Origin: an uncultured Phascolarctobacterium sp. | GTDB lineage: Bacteria; Bacillota; Negativicutes; Acidaminococcales; Acidaminococcaceae | Direction of reading: 5' to 3' | DNA: 64,000 nt | NCBI GenBank assembly: GCA_949299135.1 | Contig: CASFZG010000012.1 | Coordinates: forward strand, 21,401 to 85,400 | Shown: piece after piece, positions 17,032 to 26,338 of the stretch | How the letters are laid out: the number at the start of each line of letters is the position of its first letter | Numbering within the stretch: position 1 is the first letter of the stretch | The notes under the pieces: model-generated | Databases searched by the model: none | The model's input: the letters and a program-made list of their open reading frames with translations, nothing else | Told to the model about the DNA's origin: nothing | Position numbers and translations under genes: made by a program

Positions 17032-17054
17032 ATGTTATTATTATAGTTAGGAAT

Positions 17055-18101
17055 ATGCAAACAAAATTTTTTATGAAAGGTTGTGACAACAAAAAAATGG
17101 AAGAAATGATCCGTTTGCAGGGAATTACCAAAAAATACGGCAATAACCTCATCATCCCCAAGCTGGACCTTACTATATACGACGGTGAATTTTTGACGCT
17201 TTTAGGCCCTTCCGGCTGCGGCAAAACCACTTTGCTGCGCATGATTGCCGGGCTGGACACACCGACTACCGGCAAAATTTATCTGGATGACGAAGACGTT
17301 ACCAATAAACCGCCCTATAAACGTGATGTCAATATGGTTTTTCAGCACTACGCATTATTCCCTCACATGACTGTTGAGGAAAACATAAAGTTTGGGCTGA
17401 TGATGAAAAAAGTACCCGCCGAAGAACAAAAAGAACGTGTAGCGCAGGTACTGTACCTTACGCAGCTTGAAGAATTCCGCAACCGCCGTCCGCAGCAGAT
17501 GAGCGGCGGCCAGCAGCAGCGCGTAGCCATCGCCCGTGCCCTTGTAAATAACCCGAAAGTGCTTTTACTGGACGAGCCGCTTGGCGCACTTGACTACCAG
17601 CTGCGCAAAAATTTGCAGCTGGAACTTAAGAATTTGCAGCGCGGCCTTGGCCTTACCTTCATTTATGTAACGCACGACCAGGAAGAAGCGCTTACCATGA
17701 GCGACCGCATCGTGGTTATGAATAAGGGCGTTATCGAACAGGACGACAACCCGGATACGATTTACCATTACCCCAACACCCGCTTTGTAGCCAAATTTAT
17801 CGGCGAAAGCAACTTTTTTGAAACGGAAAGCGAAACGCTTGTTATCCGCCCGGAAAAACTCAACCTCTGCCCGGAATACGAAGACGAACAGGCGGAAAAG
17901 CAGCACCCGGAACCCGGTTATTACGGAACCGTTGTAGACGTTGTGTTTTACGGTACCATTGATAAAGTATTTATCCGTCTGGACAACTCCAACCAAACCG
18001 TTGTGGCCTACCAGTATTTTGACGACGTTAAACGCTGGTCGCCCGACGAGCGCGTAGGCATTTGGTGGTATAAAAAAGACGAGGTGAAAGTATCGCGATG
18101 A
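17055..18101 (+). CDS. potA: Spermidine/putrescine ABC transporter ATPase PotA
   Basis: ATP-hydrolysing subunit of the polyamine importer encoded by this operon. It has Walker A GPSGCGKTT (about residue 51), Q-loop FQHYALF, signature MSGGQQQRVAIARAL, Walker B LLLDEPLGALD and a C-terminal TOBE-like regulatory domain from about residue 265. The start is uncertain: ATG 17055 has AGGA close upstream and a matching promoter, whereas family members usually begin near the M at 17097 or 17106. The last four bases overlap potB. Confidence 0.93.
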   Translation: MQTKFFMKGCDNKKMEEMIRLQGITKKYGNNLIIPKLDLTIYDGEFLTLLGPSGCGKTTLLRMIAGLDTPTTGKIYLDDEDVTNKPPYKRDVNMVFQHYALFPHMTVEENIKFGLMMKKVPAEEQKERVAQVLYLTQLEEFRNRRPQQMSGGQQQRVAIARALVNNPKVLLLDEPLGALDYQLRKNLQLELKNLQRGLGLTFIYVTHDQEEALTMSDRIVVMNKGVIEQDDNPDTIYHYPNTRFVAKFIGESNFFETESETLVIRPEKLNLCPEYEDEQAEKQHPEPGYYGTVVDVVFYGTIDKVFIRLDNSNQTVVAYQYFDDVKRWSPDERVGIWWYKKDEVKVSR

Positions 18102-18955
18102 AAAACGGAAAACTGATGGTTGCCCCGGCAATGCTCTGGTTAAGCATCTTTTTCGTTATCCCGCTTCTCATCGTAGTTGCCGTTTCCTTTGCCGGGCGCA
18201 CGCCTTACGGACAAATAATTTTTGAATTTACCCTAAAAAATTATCTGCGCTTTTTAGAACCTTTATACTTGCAGATTTTTGCCGACACTCTGATAGTTGC
18301 GGTTATTACTACCGTTGCTACCATCATCATGGGCTACCCGCTGGCATATTTCATTGCACGCCTGCCTAAAAAATGGCAGCAGCCGGGGCTGATTCTTGTG
18401 ATGATACCTTTCTGGATTAACTTTTTAATCCGCTCTTATGCGTGGGTTATCATTCTGCGCACGCAAGGCGTTGTAAACACCTTTTTAATGAAACTGGGGC
18501 TTATTGAGCAGCCACTTCAGATGCTGTACAACGACGCGGCCGTAATGCTTGGCATGATTTACGCCCTGCTGCCTTTTATGGTACTGCCGATTTACGTTTC
18601 CATAGAGCAGCTTGACCTGCGCCTGCTTGAAGCGGCTTCCGACCTTGGCGCATCGCCGATGACGGCTTTCCGCAAGGTTACCCTGCCGCTGACAATGCCC
18701 GGCATTGCCGCAGGCACAATTTTAGTGTTTATTTCCTCGCTCGGCATGTTCGTTGTGCCGGACGTTATGGGCGGCGCCAAATCCGCCCTTATCGGCAACC
18801 TTATCCAGAACCAGTTTCTGGCAGCGCGCGACTGGCCGTTTGGCTCCGCGCTCTCCATTGTGCTGGCAGTAATGAGCCTTGTGCTGATTATCCTTTATTA
18901 CAGAGCTTTACAGTCGCAGGAAGGGGGCAAAGCCGATGCAAAAGACGTGGCGTAG
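18098..18955 (+). CDS. potB: Spermidine/putrescine ABC transporter permease PotB
   Basis: One of two membrane permeases of the polyamine importer. The 285-residue product has six hydrophobic segments and the cytoplasmic EAA loop (LLEAASDLGASPMTAFRKVTLPLTMPGI) that contacts the ATPase. The N-terminal helix is MLWLSIFFVIPLLIVVAVSF. It overlaps potA by ATGA and potC by 20 bases, so the subunits are translationally coupled. Confidence 0.93.
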   Translation: MKNGKLMVAPAMLWLSIFFVIPLLIVVAVSFAGRTPYGQIIFEFTLKNYLRFLEPLYLQIFADTLIVAVITTVATIIMGYPLAYFIARLPKKWQQPGLILVMIPFWINFLIRSYAWVIILRTQGVVNTFLMKLGLIEQPLQMLYNDAAVMLGMIYALLPFMVLPIYVSIEQLDLRLLEAASDLGASPMTAFRKVTLPLTMPGIAAGTILVFISSLGMFVVPDVMGGAKSALIGNLIQNQFLAARDWPFGSALSIVLAVMSLVLIILYYRALQSQEGGKADAKDVA

Positions 18956-19730
18956 CCATCTTCTGTTAGCTTATTCGCTGGTAATACTGGCGTTTTTGTA
19001 CCTGCCGCTGTTAATCCTTGCGCTGTATTCCTTTAACGAATCGCGTATTAACGCGGTGTGGACCGGTTTTACGCTGGACTGGTACAAAACGCTGTTCCAA
19101 AACCGCCGCGTGCTGGAAGCCCTTATGAACAGCCTGTTTATCGCAGTTATCAGCACCGTTGTTTCCACCGTGCTCGGCACAATTGCCGCCATTGCCCTCA
19201 ACCGCTATCAGTATAAATGCAAACCTGTTATTAACGGACTTTTGTATCTGCCAATACTGATTCCGGAAATCGTTATGGGCCTGAGCCTTCTGGTGCTGTT
19301 TGCACAGACGCAGGTTCCGCTCGGTAAAGTTACGCTTATTTTAGCGCACATCACCTTCTGCCTTTCCTTTGTGGTAATTACCGTTAACGCAAGGCTTGAA
19401 GGCATGCGCCATGAACTTGAGCAGGCAGCCATGGATTTGTACGCAACGCCGTTTCAAACCTTCCGTTATATTACCCTGCCGCTTGCCATGCCAGGTATTA
19501 TCGCCGGCGCGCTGATTGCCTTTACTCTTTCCATTGACGATTTTATCATAAGCTTCTTCGTGGCAGGGCCTAACTCCACCACGCTGCCGCTATATATTTA
19601 CGCAATGGTAAAACGCGGCATTTCCCCGGAAATTAACGCTCTTTCCACACTCTTAATGTTCGCAACCATTTCGCTGATTGTAATTGCGCAGATTTTACAG
19701 CCGCAGCACAGCAGCAAAAACAAAGATTGA
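18936..19730 (+). CDS. potC: Spermidine/putrescine ABC transporter permease PotC
   Basis: Second permease of the importer, 264 residues with six hydrophobic segments. The EAA loop reads LEQAAMDLYATPFQTFRYITLPLAMPGI, and FTLSIDDFIISFFVAGP is typical of PotC. It starts inside the end of potB, whose GGAAGGGGG serves as its ribosome-binding site. potD follows after 50 bases. Confidence 0.93.
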   Translation: MQKTWRSHLLLAYSLVILAFLYLPLLILALYSFNESRINAVWTGFTLDWYKTLFQNRRVLEALMNSLFIAVISTVVSTVLGTIAAIALNRYQYKCKPVINGLLYLPILIPEIVMGLSLLVLFAQTQVPLGKVTLILAHITFCLSFVVITVNARLEGMRHELEQAAMDLYATPFQTFRYITLPLAMPGIIAGALIAFTLSIDDFIISFFVAGPNSTTLPLYIYAMVKRGISPEINALSTLLMFATISLIVIAQILQPQHSSKNKD

Positions 19731-19780
19731 TGCCGTAAAACGGTTCAATAAAACCAAATAAAGAAAGGATGATTTGCAAA

Positions 19781-20851
19781 ATGAAAAAACTTTTGGTCTT
19801 TCTCGTTTCCGTACTGACCATGGCCCTTCTCCTGACAGGCTGCGGAGGTGACACAGAAAAGAAAGATGCAGCGGCAGGAGGAGAACAGCAGGTTCTCAAC
19901 CTCTTTAGCTGGGCCGACAATTTTGACCCGGAGGTAATTGCCGAATTTGAAAAGCAATACAATTGTAAGGTTAATTACGACGTATTTGCCAACAATGAAG
20001 AACTTCTGGCTAAAATTCAGGCCGGCGGAGCACAGTACGATGTAATCCAGCCTTCTGACTATATGGTTGCAACCATGCTCAAACTTGATTTGCTGGAAAA
20101 AATGAACATGGACAACATCCCCAACGCCAAAAATATTGTAAGCACTTTAAAAGCACCGGTTTATGACCCCACCGGCGACCATTCCCTCGTTTACACCTGG
20201 GGCATTACCGGCATTGCCTACAACAAAAACTATGTTAAAGACGTTCCCGACAGCTGGGAAGATTTGTGGAACCCTGAATATGCAGGCCGCCTGATTCTTT
20301 TAAACGACAGCCGCGAAACTATCGGCATGGCATTAAAGAAAAACGGTTTCTCCAACAACAGCACCGACCCTGCACAGGTTGAAAAAGCCTTCCAGGATTT
20401 GAAAGCGCTTGCACCTAACGTACTTGCTTTCGATACCGATACCATTAAACAAAAATTCATTGCCGAAGAAGCATGGATTGGCACTATGTGGACCGGTGAC
20501 GCAAGCTACACCCTGAAAGACAACCCCAATATCGGCTTTGTAGTACCTAAAGAAGGCGCTACCATCTGGGCTGATACCTTTGCTATCCCCAAAGGCGCAA
20601 AACATAAAGAACTGGCCGAAAAATTCATCAACTTTATCTATGACCCGAAAATCAGCGCTAAAAACTATGAATACATCGGCTACAATGACCCGAACGAAAA
20701 AGCTCAGGAATTCCACAGCGAAGAATTTAAAAATGACCCGATGCTGAAAATCGGTATGGATAACATCGACAAAGGCGAATGGCTGATTGATATCGGCGAT
20801 GCACTGCCCATGTACGACCGTTACTGGACCGAACTGAAAACAGCGAAATAA
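19781..20851 (+). CDS. potD: Polyamine-binding lipoprotein PotD
   Basis: Extracytoplasmic substrate-binding protein that delivers spermidine or putrescine to PotBC. I place the start at 19781 because AAAGGATG is correctly spaced for it. The 356-residue product has a lipoprotein signal (LLLTGC) and then LNLFSWADNFDPEVIAEFEKQ, QPSDYMVATML, and WGITGIAYNK, characteristic of the PotD/PotF fold. The polyamine theme links functionally to the Orn/Lys/Arg decarboxylase gene at 30.4-31.8 kb. Confidence 0.93.
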   Translation: MKKLLVFLVSVLTMALLLTGCGGDTEKKDAAAGGEQQVLNLFSWADNFDPEVIAEFEKQYNCKVNYDVFANNEELLAKIQAGGAQYDVIQPSDYMVATMLKLDLLEKMNMDNIPNAKNIVSTLKAPVYDPTGDHSLVYTWGITGIAYNKNYVKDVPDSWEDLWNPEYAGRLILLNDSRETIGMALKKNGFSNNSTDPAQVEKAFQDLKALAPNVLAFDTDTIKQKFIAEEAWIGTMWTGDASYTLKDNPNIGFVVPKEGATIWADTFAIPKGAKHKELAEKFINFIYDPKISAKNYEYIGYNDPNEKAQEFHSEEFKNDPMLKIGMDNIDKGEWLIDIGDALPMYDRYWTELKTAK

Positions 20852-20900
20852 TTGTAGTTTGAAGGCAGAACGCCGACTTAAAATTTAACAGAAAAAACCA

Positions 20901-20936
20901 AACCCTCCGTTAGCAGTTTAACGGAGGGTTCTTTTT
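20901..20936 (+). terminator. Terminator of potABCD
   Basis: A perfect stem AACCCTCCGTTA/TAACGGAGGGTT is followed by CTTTTT. The convergent ksgA operon ends 10 bases away and may also use it. Confidence 0.9.
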
Positions 20937-20945
20937 ATGCTTTTA

Positions 20946-21800
20946 TTAATTTTTAATCTGTTCAAACGTATTGGTTAAATTGGCAAAATCCTGAAGTGAA
21001 AGTGTTTCACCGCGGCGCTTGGGGTCGATACCTGCAAAAGCAAGCCACTCCTGTGCCTGCTGCGCGGTAATGCCCATGTTTTTCAGCGCGTTGCTTAACA
21101 TTTTGCGGCGCAGTGAGAACGCCGCCTTAACAACCTTGAAGAACAGCTTTTCGTCGCAGACATCTACCGGCGGTGTTGTGCGGTTTTTGCAGACTACAAC
21201 GGCACTGTCCACAGACGGACGCGGGATAAAGCAATCCGGCGGTACGATAAACGCCAGTTCCGGCTCGGTATAATACTGCATCGCAACGGAAAGCGCACCG
21301 TATTCCTTGCCGCCCGGCGCTGCCGTCATGCGCTCGGCAACTTCCTTCTGTACCATGACAACCATGCGCTCTACCGGCAGTTTTTTCTCCAGCAGCGCAA
21401 AAATTATCGGCGTTGTTATGTAGTATGGCAGGTTGGCTGCAACTTTAAAGGTTTTGCCGCCCATTGCTTCGTTTACGTTCAGTTCCAGAACATCGGCGTT
21501 GATAACGCGCACATTGCTGTAACCTTCCAGCGTTTTATCCAGCACCGGCAAAAGGCGTCTGTCCAGTTCAACCGCCGTTACGTCCGCGCCGGTTTCCGCC
21601 AAAGCCTGCGTCAGCGTGCCAATGCCCGGGCCGATTTCCAGCACGGCGTCGCCTTCAGCAAGTTCCGCAGCGGCGGCAATACGGCGTACAACGTCCTCGC
21701 TGATTAAAAAGTTTTGTCCCAGCTTTTTGTCGGCATGCAGGTTGAATCTGCGCAGTATGTAGTTGGTAACCTCGGGGGTTGCAATTACGGGTTTATTCAT
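20946..21800 (-). CDS. ksgA: 16S rRNA (adenine-1518/1519-N6) dimethyltransferase KsgA/RsmA
   Basis: Dimethylates two adjacent adenines in the 3' hairpin of 16S rRNA during small-subunit assembly, using SAM. The 284-residue protein shows KKLGQNFLISEDV, the SAM motif VLEIGPGIGTLTQAL, the NLPYYITTPIIF catalytic motif and the C-terminal rRNA-binding domain with FSLRRKMLSNAL. The start at 21800 overlaps the rnmV stop (GGATGAATAA). Last gene of the conserved block. Confidence 0.95.
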   Translation of the reverse strand: MNKPVIATPEVTNYILRRFNLHADKKLGQNFLISEDVVRRIAAAAELAEGDAVLEIGPGIGTLTQALAETGADVTAVELDRRLLPVLDKTLEGYSNVRVINADVLELNVNEAMGGKTFKVAANLPYYITTPIIFALLEKKLPVERMVVMVQKEVAERMTAAPGGKEYGALSVAMQYYTEPELAFIVPPDCFIPRPSVDSAVVVCKNRTTPPVDVCDEKLFFKVVKAAFSLRRKMLSNALKNMGITAQQAQEWLAFAGIDPKRRGETLSLQDFANLTNTFEQIKN

Positions 21801-22338
21801 CCAAATCTCCAAGTTCTTTCAGTGCGGCGTCAAATTCGGCGCGCGTTACGCCGTAAGTATTCAGCCTTTGCAGAAAAGTTTTGGCGTTGCCGTAGCCAAT
21901 GCCCAGCAGCGCTGCCATTTTATCGCGCCGTGCGGAAGCCATGCTGCCGCCGCTCAGTCCGTTCGTCATTAAATCGCGTTCGGTAAATTCAAAAGCAGGG
22001 TTAAATTCGTGGTGGCGCACCTTGCCCAATGCAGCTAAAATCGCCGCAGGGCTGGCCTGTTCCACACCGACGTCGCCGTTAGCCGTCGCGTCGATACGCG
22101 GTATAAACGCCTGCCCGGCTTCGGGGAAACGCTCCGTCAAAAAGCGGCGGATACGGTTGCCTGCGCCGTCCGGGTCGGTCAAAATAATAATGCCGCGCTT
22201 GTTATAAGCCGCTTCAATCTTTTTTAAAGTCGAAGGCGCCAGCGTAAAGCCGCCGGTTTCAATCGTATCGGCTTCCAGCGCGCGCCTGATGGCCGCTGTG
22301 TCGCTCTTGCCTTCAACCACCAAAACTTCTTTCAGCAA
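21793..22338 (-). CDS. rnmV: Ribonuclease M5
   Basis: Toprim-fold endonuclease that matures the ends of 5S rRNA in Firmicutes. The 181-residue product has the Toprim Glu motif VVEGKSD at the N-terminus and the Asp motif LTDPDGAGNRIR. The likely initiation codon is TTG at 22338 with GAGG nine bases upstream; no in-frame ATG precedes the conserved EVLVVEGKSD. It lies 4 bases after the 3D-domain gene and overlaps ksgA, the order seen in Bacillus. Confidence 0.93.
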   Translation of the reverse strand: MLKEVLVVEGKSDTAAIRRALEADTIETGGFTLAPSTLKKIEAAYNKRGIIILTDPDGAGNRIRRFLTERFPEAGQAFIPRIDATANGDVGVEQASPAAILAALGKVRHHEFNPAFEFTERDLMTNGLSGGSMASARRDKMAALLGIGYGNAKTFLQRLNTYGVTRAEFDAALKELGDLDE

Positions 22339-22342
22339 ATTA

Positions 22343-23317
22343 TCAGTCCTCTAAAATATAAACTTCAACATCGCGGCGGCCCCAGTTAATGGCTTCTTCG
22401 TAGCTGTCCATAAACAGGTCTATGCGGTTGCCAACAATCGCGCCGCCGGTGTCGCCGGCCATGGCCACGCCGTAACCGGGAACATACATTTTAGTATAAT
22501 ACGGAATTACGTGCGGGTCAACAGCAACAATGCCGCGCACGGGCACCAGCCCGATGGAAGTAAGCCCCGTGCCGCTGCCGCAGTGGATGGTATAAGCACT
22601 GGCTTCCATGGTAACTATGCGGGTATATTTTTTGCGTCCCTCCGGCGTTTCAACGGACATGCCAACACCGCGGCGGATAACGGAATATTTCGGGTCTGCC
22701 AGCACTTCGCGTGCGATTTCTACCTCTTTGGCGGTATTATCTACACCGGCAACGGATTTTTTAATAATTTTTACCCTGCCAACGGCGCCCTGGTCTTCCA
22801 CCTTGTGTTCGCCGTAAGGGATGTTTTCGTCGTCGTAATATTTAACGGGAATTTCCAAATCCGCTTCTTCGCTGCTAATCTTATCGCCTTTATTAAGGAT
22901 ATGGATTTCAAGTCCGGAAGTAATTTTGGTTTCCGGCGTCGGGTAAACAAGCTGTTTGTTATAGCGGATTTTTAAATCGCGCAGCGCAGCGCCGACAGTA
23001 TCTTTATTGGTAAAAAACTTCTGTTCGGATTCGCCGCGTACAACGACAATAGGCAGGGCGCGTTTTAAAGTCAGCACCGTTCCCTGCGCACTGTTTTTTT
23101 CCTTAATTAAATCTGACTGGCCGACACGCACACCGGCTTCTTTAAAAATTTCGCGCGGCTCTTTCAGCGTGGTCGTTACCGTCTTTTCCGTACCGTCAAA
23201 TTTTAAAATAGTTACGGCCGATTCGGCAAGGCCGGGATGAGTTTGCCCCGCAAATAAAATTACAAACATAACTGCAATCAGAATGGTTCGTTTCCAAAAT
23301 GTAACATGTTTGGGCAT
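22343..23317 (-). CDS. yabE: YabE-like secreted protein: DUF348 repeats, G5 domain, 3D domain
   Basis: A cell-wall-active protein of 324 residues. An N-terminal membrane/signal segment (RTILIAVMFVILFAGQTHPGLA) is followed by two DUF348-type repeats (about residues 35-145), a G5 domain (about 150-225) and a C-terminal 3D domain with the three Asp of the lytic-transglycosylase-like fold (MEASAYTIHCGSGTGLTSIG, VAVDPHVIPYYTKMYV, AGDTGGAIVGNRIDLFM). Related Rpf/Sps-type proteins cut or remodel peptidoglycan. It has its own promoter with a consensus -35 and drives rnmV-ksgA. Confidence 0.9.
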   Translation of the reverse strand: MPKHVTFWKRTILIAVMFVILFAGQTHPGLAESAVTILKFDGTEKTVTTTLKEPREIFKEAGVRVGQSDLIKEKNSAQGTVLTLKRALPIVVVRGESEQKFFTNKDTVGAALRDLKIRYNKQLVYPTPETKITSGLEIHILNKGDKISSEEADLEIPVKYYDDENIPYGEHKVEDQGAVGRVKIIKKSVAGVDNTAKEVEIAREVLADPKYSVIRRGVGMSVETPEGRKKYTRIVTMEASAYTIHCGSGTGLTSIGLVPVRGIVAVDPHVIPYYTKMYVPGYGVAMAGDTGGAIVGNRIDLFMDSYEEAINWGRRDVEVYILED

Positions 23318-23342
23318 AAAATAACCTCCTTAATTCCGGGCT

Positions 23343-23372
23343 ATTTTATCACAGGCTTTTTTACAATGTCAA
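23343..23372 (-). promoter_or_regulatory. Promoter of yabE-rnmV-ksgA
   Basis: -35 TTGACA (perfect) and -10 TAAAAT lie 18 bases apart on the minus strand, just upstream of the AAGGAGG site. Confidence 0.75.
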
Positions 23373-23444
23373 GCCGCCCACTGTTACAGCACATTAAGTG
23401 TAATTTCAAAAACTTTTAAACAAAAAGTTTTTTAGCAACGCACT

Positions 23445-23487
23445 TTTATTTTAAACAAAAACGCGGCAGTATTAAACCACCGCGTTT
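23445..23487 (-). terminator. Terminator after tatD
   Basis: Minus-strand stem AAACGCGG/CCGCGTTT with a 14-nt loop is followed by TTTGTTT. It separates metG-tatD from yabE. Confidence 0.65.
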
Positions 23488-23490
23488 GTA

Positions 23491-24276
23491 TTATTTAATT
23501 TTGTTAAACAGCGTCTTCACATTGCGCGTTGTTATCGCCGCAATGGTTTCAAAATCTGTGCCGCGTACCTGCGCCGCATTTTGTGCTACCAGTTCGGTAT
23601 ACAGCGGGCAGTTGCGTTTGCCGCGGTACGGCACCGGCGTTAAATACGGAGAATCCGTTTCAAACAGCAGCAGCTCATCCGGCACAAAGGCAAGCACTTC
23701 GCGCACTTTGGCGGAATTTTTATAGGTGCTTGTGCCGCCGAAACCGAAGTAGTAACCGCGTTTGGCAAGTTCTTTTGCCATCTCCAGCGAACCGGAATAG
23801 CAATGGAACACTGCGCGCGTATTTTTTGGCACTTCGTTGCGGAAGATATCAAAAATATCGCCGTGCGCGTCGCGGTCGTGGATGATTACCGGCAAATCAA
23901 ACTGTACGGCAAGGTCAATCTGCTCCAGCAGGCGCTTTTTCTGCACCTCTTTCGGTTCATTTTCCTTCCAATAATAATCAAGCCCGATTTCACCGATAGC
24001 GACAACCTTGGGGTGTACCGCCCACGCCGCCAGCTTATCAAGATAATGTTCATCCTTAATGCCGGCCAAATCCTCCGGATGCCAGCCGACTGCCGCATAA
24101 ACAAAGTCATACTTTTCGGCAAGCTGCACCGCAAAGGCGGAACTTTCTTCGTCACAACCGGGGTTGATAAAGCCGTCCATTTCTTCGCCGATTTTGGTAA
24201 TCAGCTCGTCGCGGTCATCGGTAAAATAGTCAGAATCCAGGTGGGCGTGCGAATCCCACAAGCCTGTGCGCGACAT
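23491..24276 (-). CDS. tatD: TatD-family metal-dependent hydrolase/deoxyribonuclease
   Basis: Cytoplasmic metal-dependent nuclease family with the amidohydrolase barrel. The 261-residue product shows the metal motif DSHAHLDSD, GEIGLDYYW, PVIIHDRDAHGD, FHCYSGSLEMA and ETDSPYLTPVPYRGKRN, all conserved in TatD/YabD. The start codon is separated by one base from the metG stop. Bacillus has the same metS-yabD pair. Confidence 0.95.
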   Translation of the reverse strand: MSRTGLWDSHAHLDSDYFTDDRDELITKIGEEMDGFINPGCDEESSAFAVQLAEKYDFVYAAVGWHPEDLAGIKDEHYLDKLAAWAVHPKVVAIGEIGLDYYWKENEPKEVQKKRLLEQIDLAVQFDLPVIIHDRDAHGDIFDIFRNEVPKNTRAVFHCYSGSLEMAKELAKRGYYFGFGGTSTYKNSAKVREVLAFVPDELLLFETDSPYLTPVPYRGKRNCPLYTELVAQNAAQVRGTDFETIAAITTRNVKTLFNKIK

Positions 24277-24277
24277 T

Positions 24278-26236
24278 TTATTTCACCTTGCTGCCGCTGG
24301 CAATGCCCGGTGCGTCTGCCAGTACCAGGTTGCCTTCGCCGTCGCTGGCAGCCAGAACCATGCCGCGGCTTTCAATTCCGCGTAGTTTGGCAGGTTTAAG
24401 GTTGGCAATAACGATAACGTTTCTGCCAATCAATGCTTCCGGCTCGTAATGCTGGGCAATGCCGCTGACGATAGTGCGTTCCTCATCGCCGACTTTCACC
24501 TGTATTTTCAGCAGTTTATCGGTTTTCGGCACGCGTTCTGCCGCTATAATCGTTGCCACGCGCAAATCAAGTTTGGCAAAATCTTCAATAGTAATTTCAT
24601 CGGCTGCTGCCGGTGCTGCTTTTTTTGCTTCTGCTTTCGGTGCTTCTGCCTTGGCAGGTTTGGCAGCAGTTTTTTTGGTTGCGGCAATTACGGTGTCGCC
24701 GTCTTCGGTTACTTCAATGCGCGGGAACAGCGGGTCGCCCTTCTGCACTTTGGTGCCGGTTGCAAGCTTGCCCCATTCGGCGTCGGCCAGCAAAAAGCTT
24801 TCCGGTTTGCCAAGGCCAAGCTGCTCGTAAATTTTCGGCGCGGTAACGGGCACAAACGGAGCAATCAAAATTGCCACAATGCGCAGCGCTTCGGCAAGGT
24901 TGTACATAACAGCCTGCAAACGCTCTGCCTGCGCGGGGTCCTTCGCCAGAATCCACGGCGCGGTTTCATCAATATATTTGTTGGCACGGCCAATCAGCGC
25001 CCAAACGTCTTTAATCGCCTGGTTCAGCTCCATGTGGTCCATGTCGTCTTTGTAATTGGCAACGGTTTCGTTAACCAGCGCGATAAATTCCTTATCGACA
25101 GCTTCCGTACCTTCTTTGTGCGTTACAACGCCGCCGTGATATTTTTCAATCATGCTTACGGTGCGGTGCAGCAGGTTGCCCAGGTCATTGGCAAGGTCGG
25201 CGTTAATACGGTTAATCAGCGCGTCGCGCGAGAAGTTGCCATCGCTGCCCAGCGCAATTTCGCGCAGCAGGAAGTAACGGATAGCGTCCGGGCCGAACTC
25301 GTCAATCAGCGCAATCGGGTCGATTACATTACCTTTGGATTTGGACATTTTATCGCCGTCAACAACCAGCCAGCCGTGGCCATAAACCTGTTTCGGCAGT
25401 TCTTCGCCCATAGCCATCAGCATAATCGGCCAGATAATACTATGGAAGCGAACTATCTCCTTGCCAACCAGATGAATGTTGGCAGGCCAGAATTTATGGA
25501 ACTTCTCTTCATCCGTGCCATAGCCGATAGCGGTAAAGTAGTTTAAAAGCGCGTCGAACCAAACGTAAACAACATGTTTCGGGTCGAACGGAACAGGAAT
25601 GCCCCAGTCGAAGGTCGTGCGGGTAATGCACAAATCTTCAAGCCCCTGTTTAATGAAGTTAATCATCTCGTTGCGGCGCGAAACCGGCTGAATGAAATCA
25701 GGGTGCGTTTCTATGTATTCCAGAATTCTGTCCTGATACTTGGATAGTTTAAAGAAATAGCTTTCTTCCGCCATTTTTTCCACCGGGCGGCCGCAGTCCG
25801 GGCATTTGCCGTCAACAAGCTGGCGCTCCAGCCAGTACGATTCGCACGGAACGCAGTACAAACCTTCGTAATTCTTTTTGTAAATATCGCCCTGCTCGTA
25901 AATTTTTTGCAGCACCGCCTGCACAACCTTGTGGTGGCGCTCCTCGCTGGTGCGGATAAAATCGTTGTTGGAAATGTTCAGCATCTTCCACAGTTTTTTA
26001 AAGTTGGCAACAATGCCGTCGACGTATTCAATCGGCGTAACGCCTTTTTCGGCAGCCTTGCGCTGAATTTTCAGGCCGTGCTCATCACTGCCGGTCAGGA
26101 AGAAAACATCCTCGCCCTTGGCGCGGTGATAACGGGCAACAGTATCGGCAATCGTCGTGCAGTACGCATGGCCGATGTGCAGATTATCGCTCGGATAATA
26201 AATCGGAGTAGTAATATAGAAGCTGTTTTTACTCAT
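24278..26236 (-). CDS. metG: Methionyl-tRNA synthetase with C-terminal tRNA-binding domain
   Basis: Charges tRNA-Met with methionine in the cytoplasm. The 652-residue protein has the class I signatures (PIYYPSDNLHIGHAY, the HIGH region; KMSKSKGN), a zinc knuckle (CVPCE...CPDCG), the anticodon-binding helical domain, an Ala/Lys-rich linker near residue 540, and a C-terminal EMAP/Trbp111-type domain (DFAKLDLRVATIIAAERVPKTDKLLKIQV) that provides dimerisation and tRNA binding. The leader is about 100 bases, too short for a T-box. Confidence 0.96.
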   Translation of the reverse strand: MSKNSFYITTPIYYPSDNLHIGHAYCTTIADTVARYHRAKGEDVFFLTGSDEHGLKIQRKAAEKGVTPIEYVDGIVANFKKLWKMLNISNNDFIRTSEERHHKVVQAVLQKIYEQGDIYKKNYEGLYCVPCESYWLERQLVDGKCPDCGRPVEKMAEESYFFKLSKYQDRILEYIETHPDFIQPVSRRNEMINFIKQGLEDLCITRTTFDWGIPVPFDPKHVVYVWFDALLNYFTAIGYGTDEEKFHKFWPANIHLVGKEIVRFHSIIWPIMLMAMGEELPKQVYGHGWLVVDGDKMSKSKGNVIDPIALIDEFGPDAIRYFLLREIALGSDGNFSRDALINRINADLANDLGNLLHRTVSMIEKYHGGVVTHKEGTEAVDKEFIALVNETVANYKDDMDHMELNQAIKDVWALIGRANKYIDETAPWILAKDPAQAERLQAVMYNLAEALRIVAILIAPFVPVTAPKIYEQLGLGKPESFLLADAEWGKLATGTKVQKGDPLFPRIEVTEDGDTVIAATKKTAAKPAKAEAPKAEAKKAAPAAADEITIEDFAKLDLRVATIIAAERVPKTDKLLKIQVKVGDEERTIVSGIAQHYEPEALIGRNVIVIANLKPAKLRGIESRGMVLAASDGEGNLVLADAPGIASGSKVK

Positions 26237-26295
26237 CTGGCTTTCCCTTCTTTTATGTTAATTTTGTTTTGCTTTTTTAAAGGAATTCTTTTGTA

Positions 26296-26324
26296 ATTTT
26301 ATCACATTCTGCGGCGTTTCGCAA
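26296..26324 (-). promoter_or_regulatory. Promoter of metG-tatD
   Basis: -35 TTGCGA and -10 TAAAAT are 17 bases apart on the minus strand, about 60 bases upstream of the metG start. Confidence 0.55.
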
Positions 26325-26338
26325 AAGTAAACATCATT

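Noticed and set aside
24449..25546. A 365-codon open frame on the plus strand opposite metG
   Set aside because: It mirrors the codon pattern of the well-supported metG gene on the other strand, has no ribosome-binding site and no recognisable domain.
26237..26338. T-box or S-box riboswitch ahead of metG
   Set aside because: The gap is about 100 bases, with a promoter inside it, and lacks the conserved T-box or SAM-riboswitch sequences.
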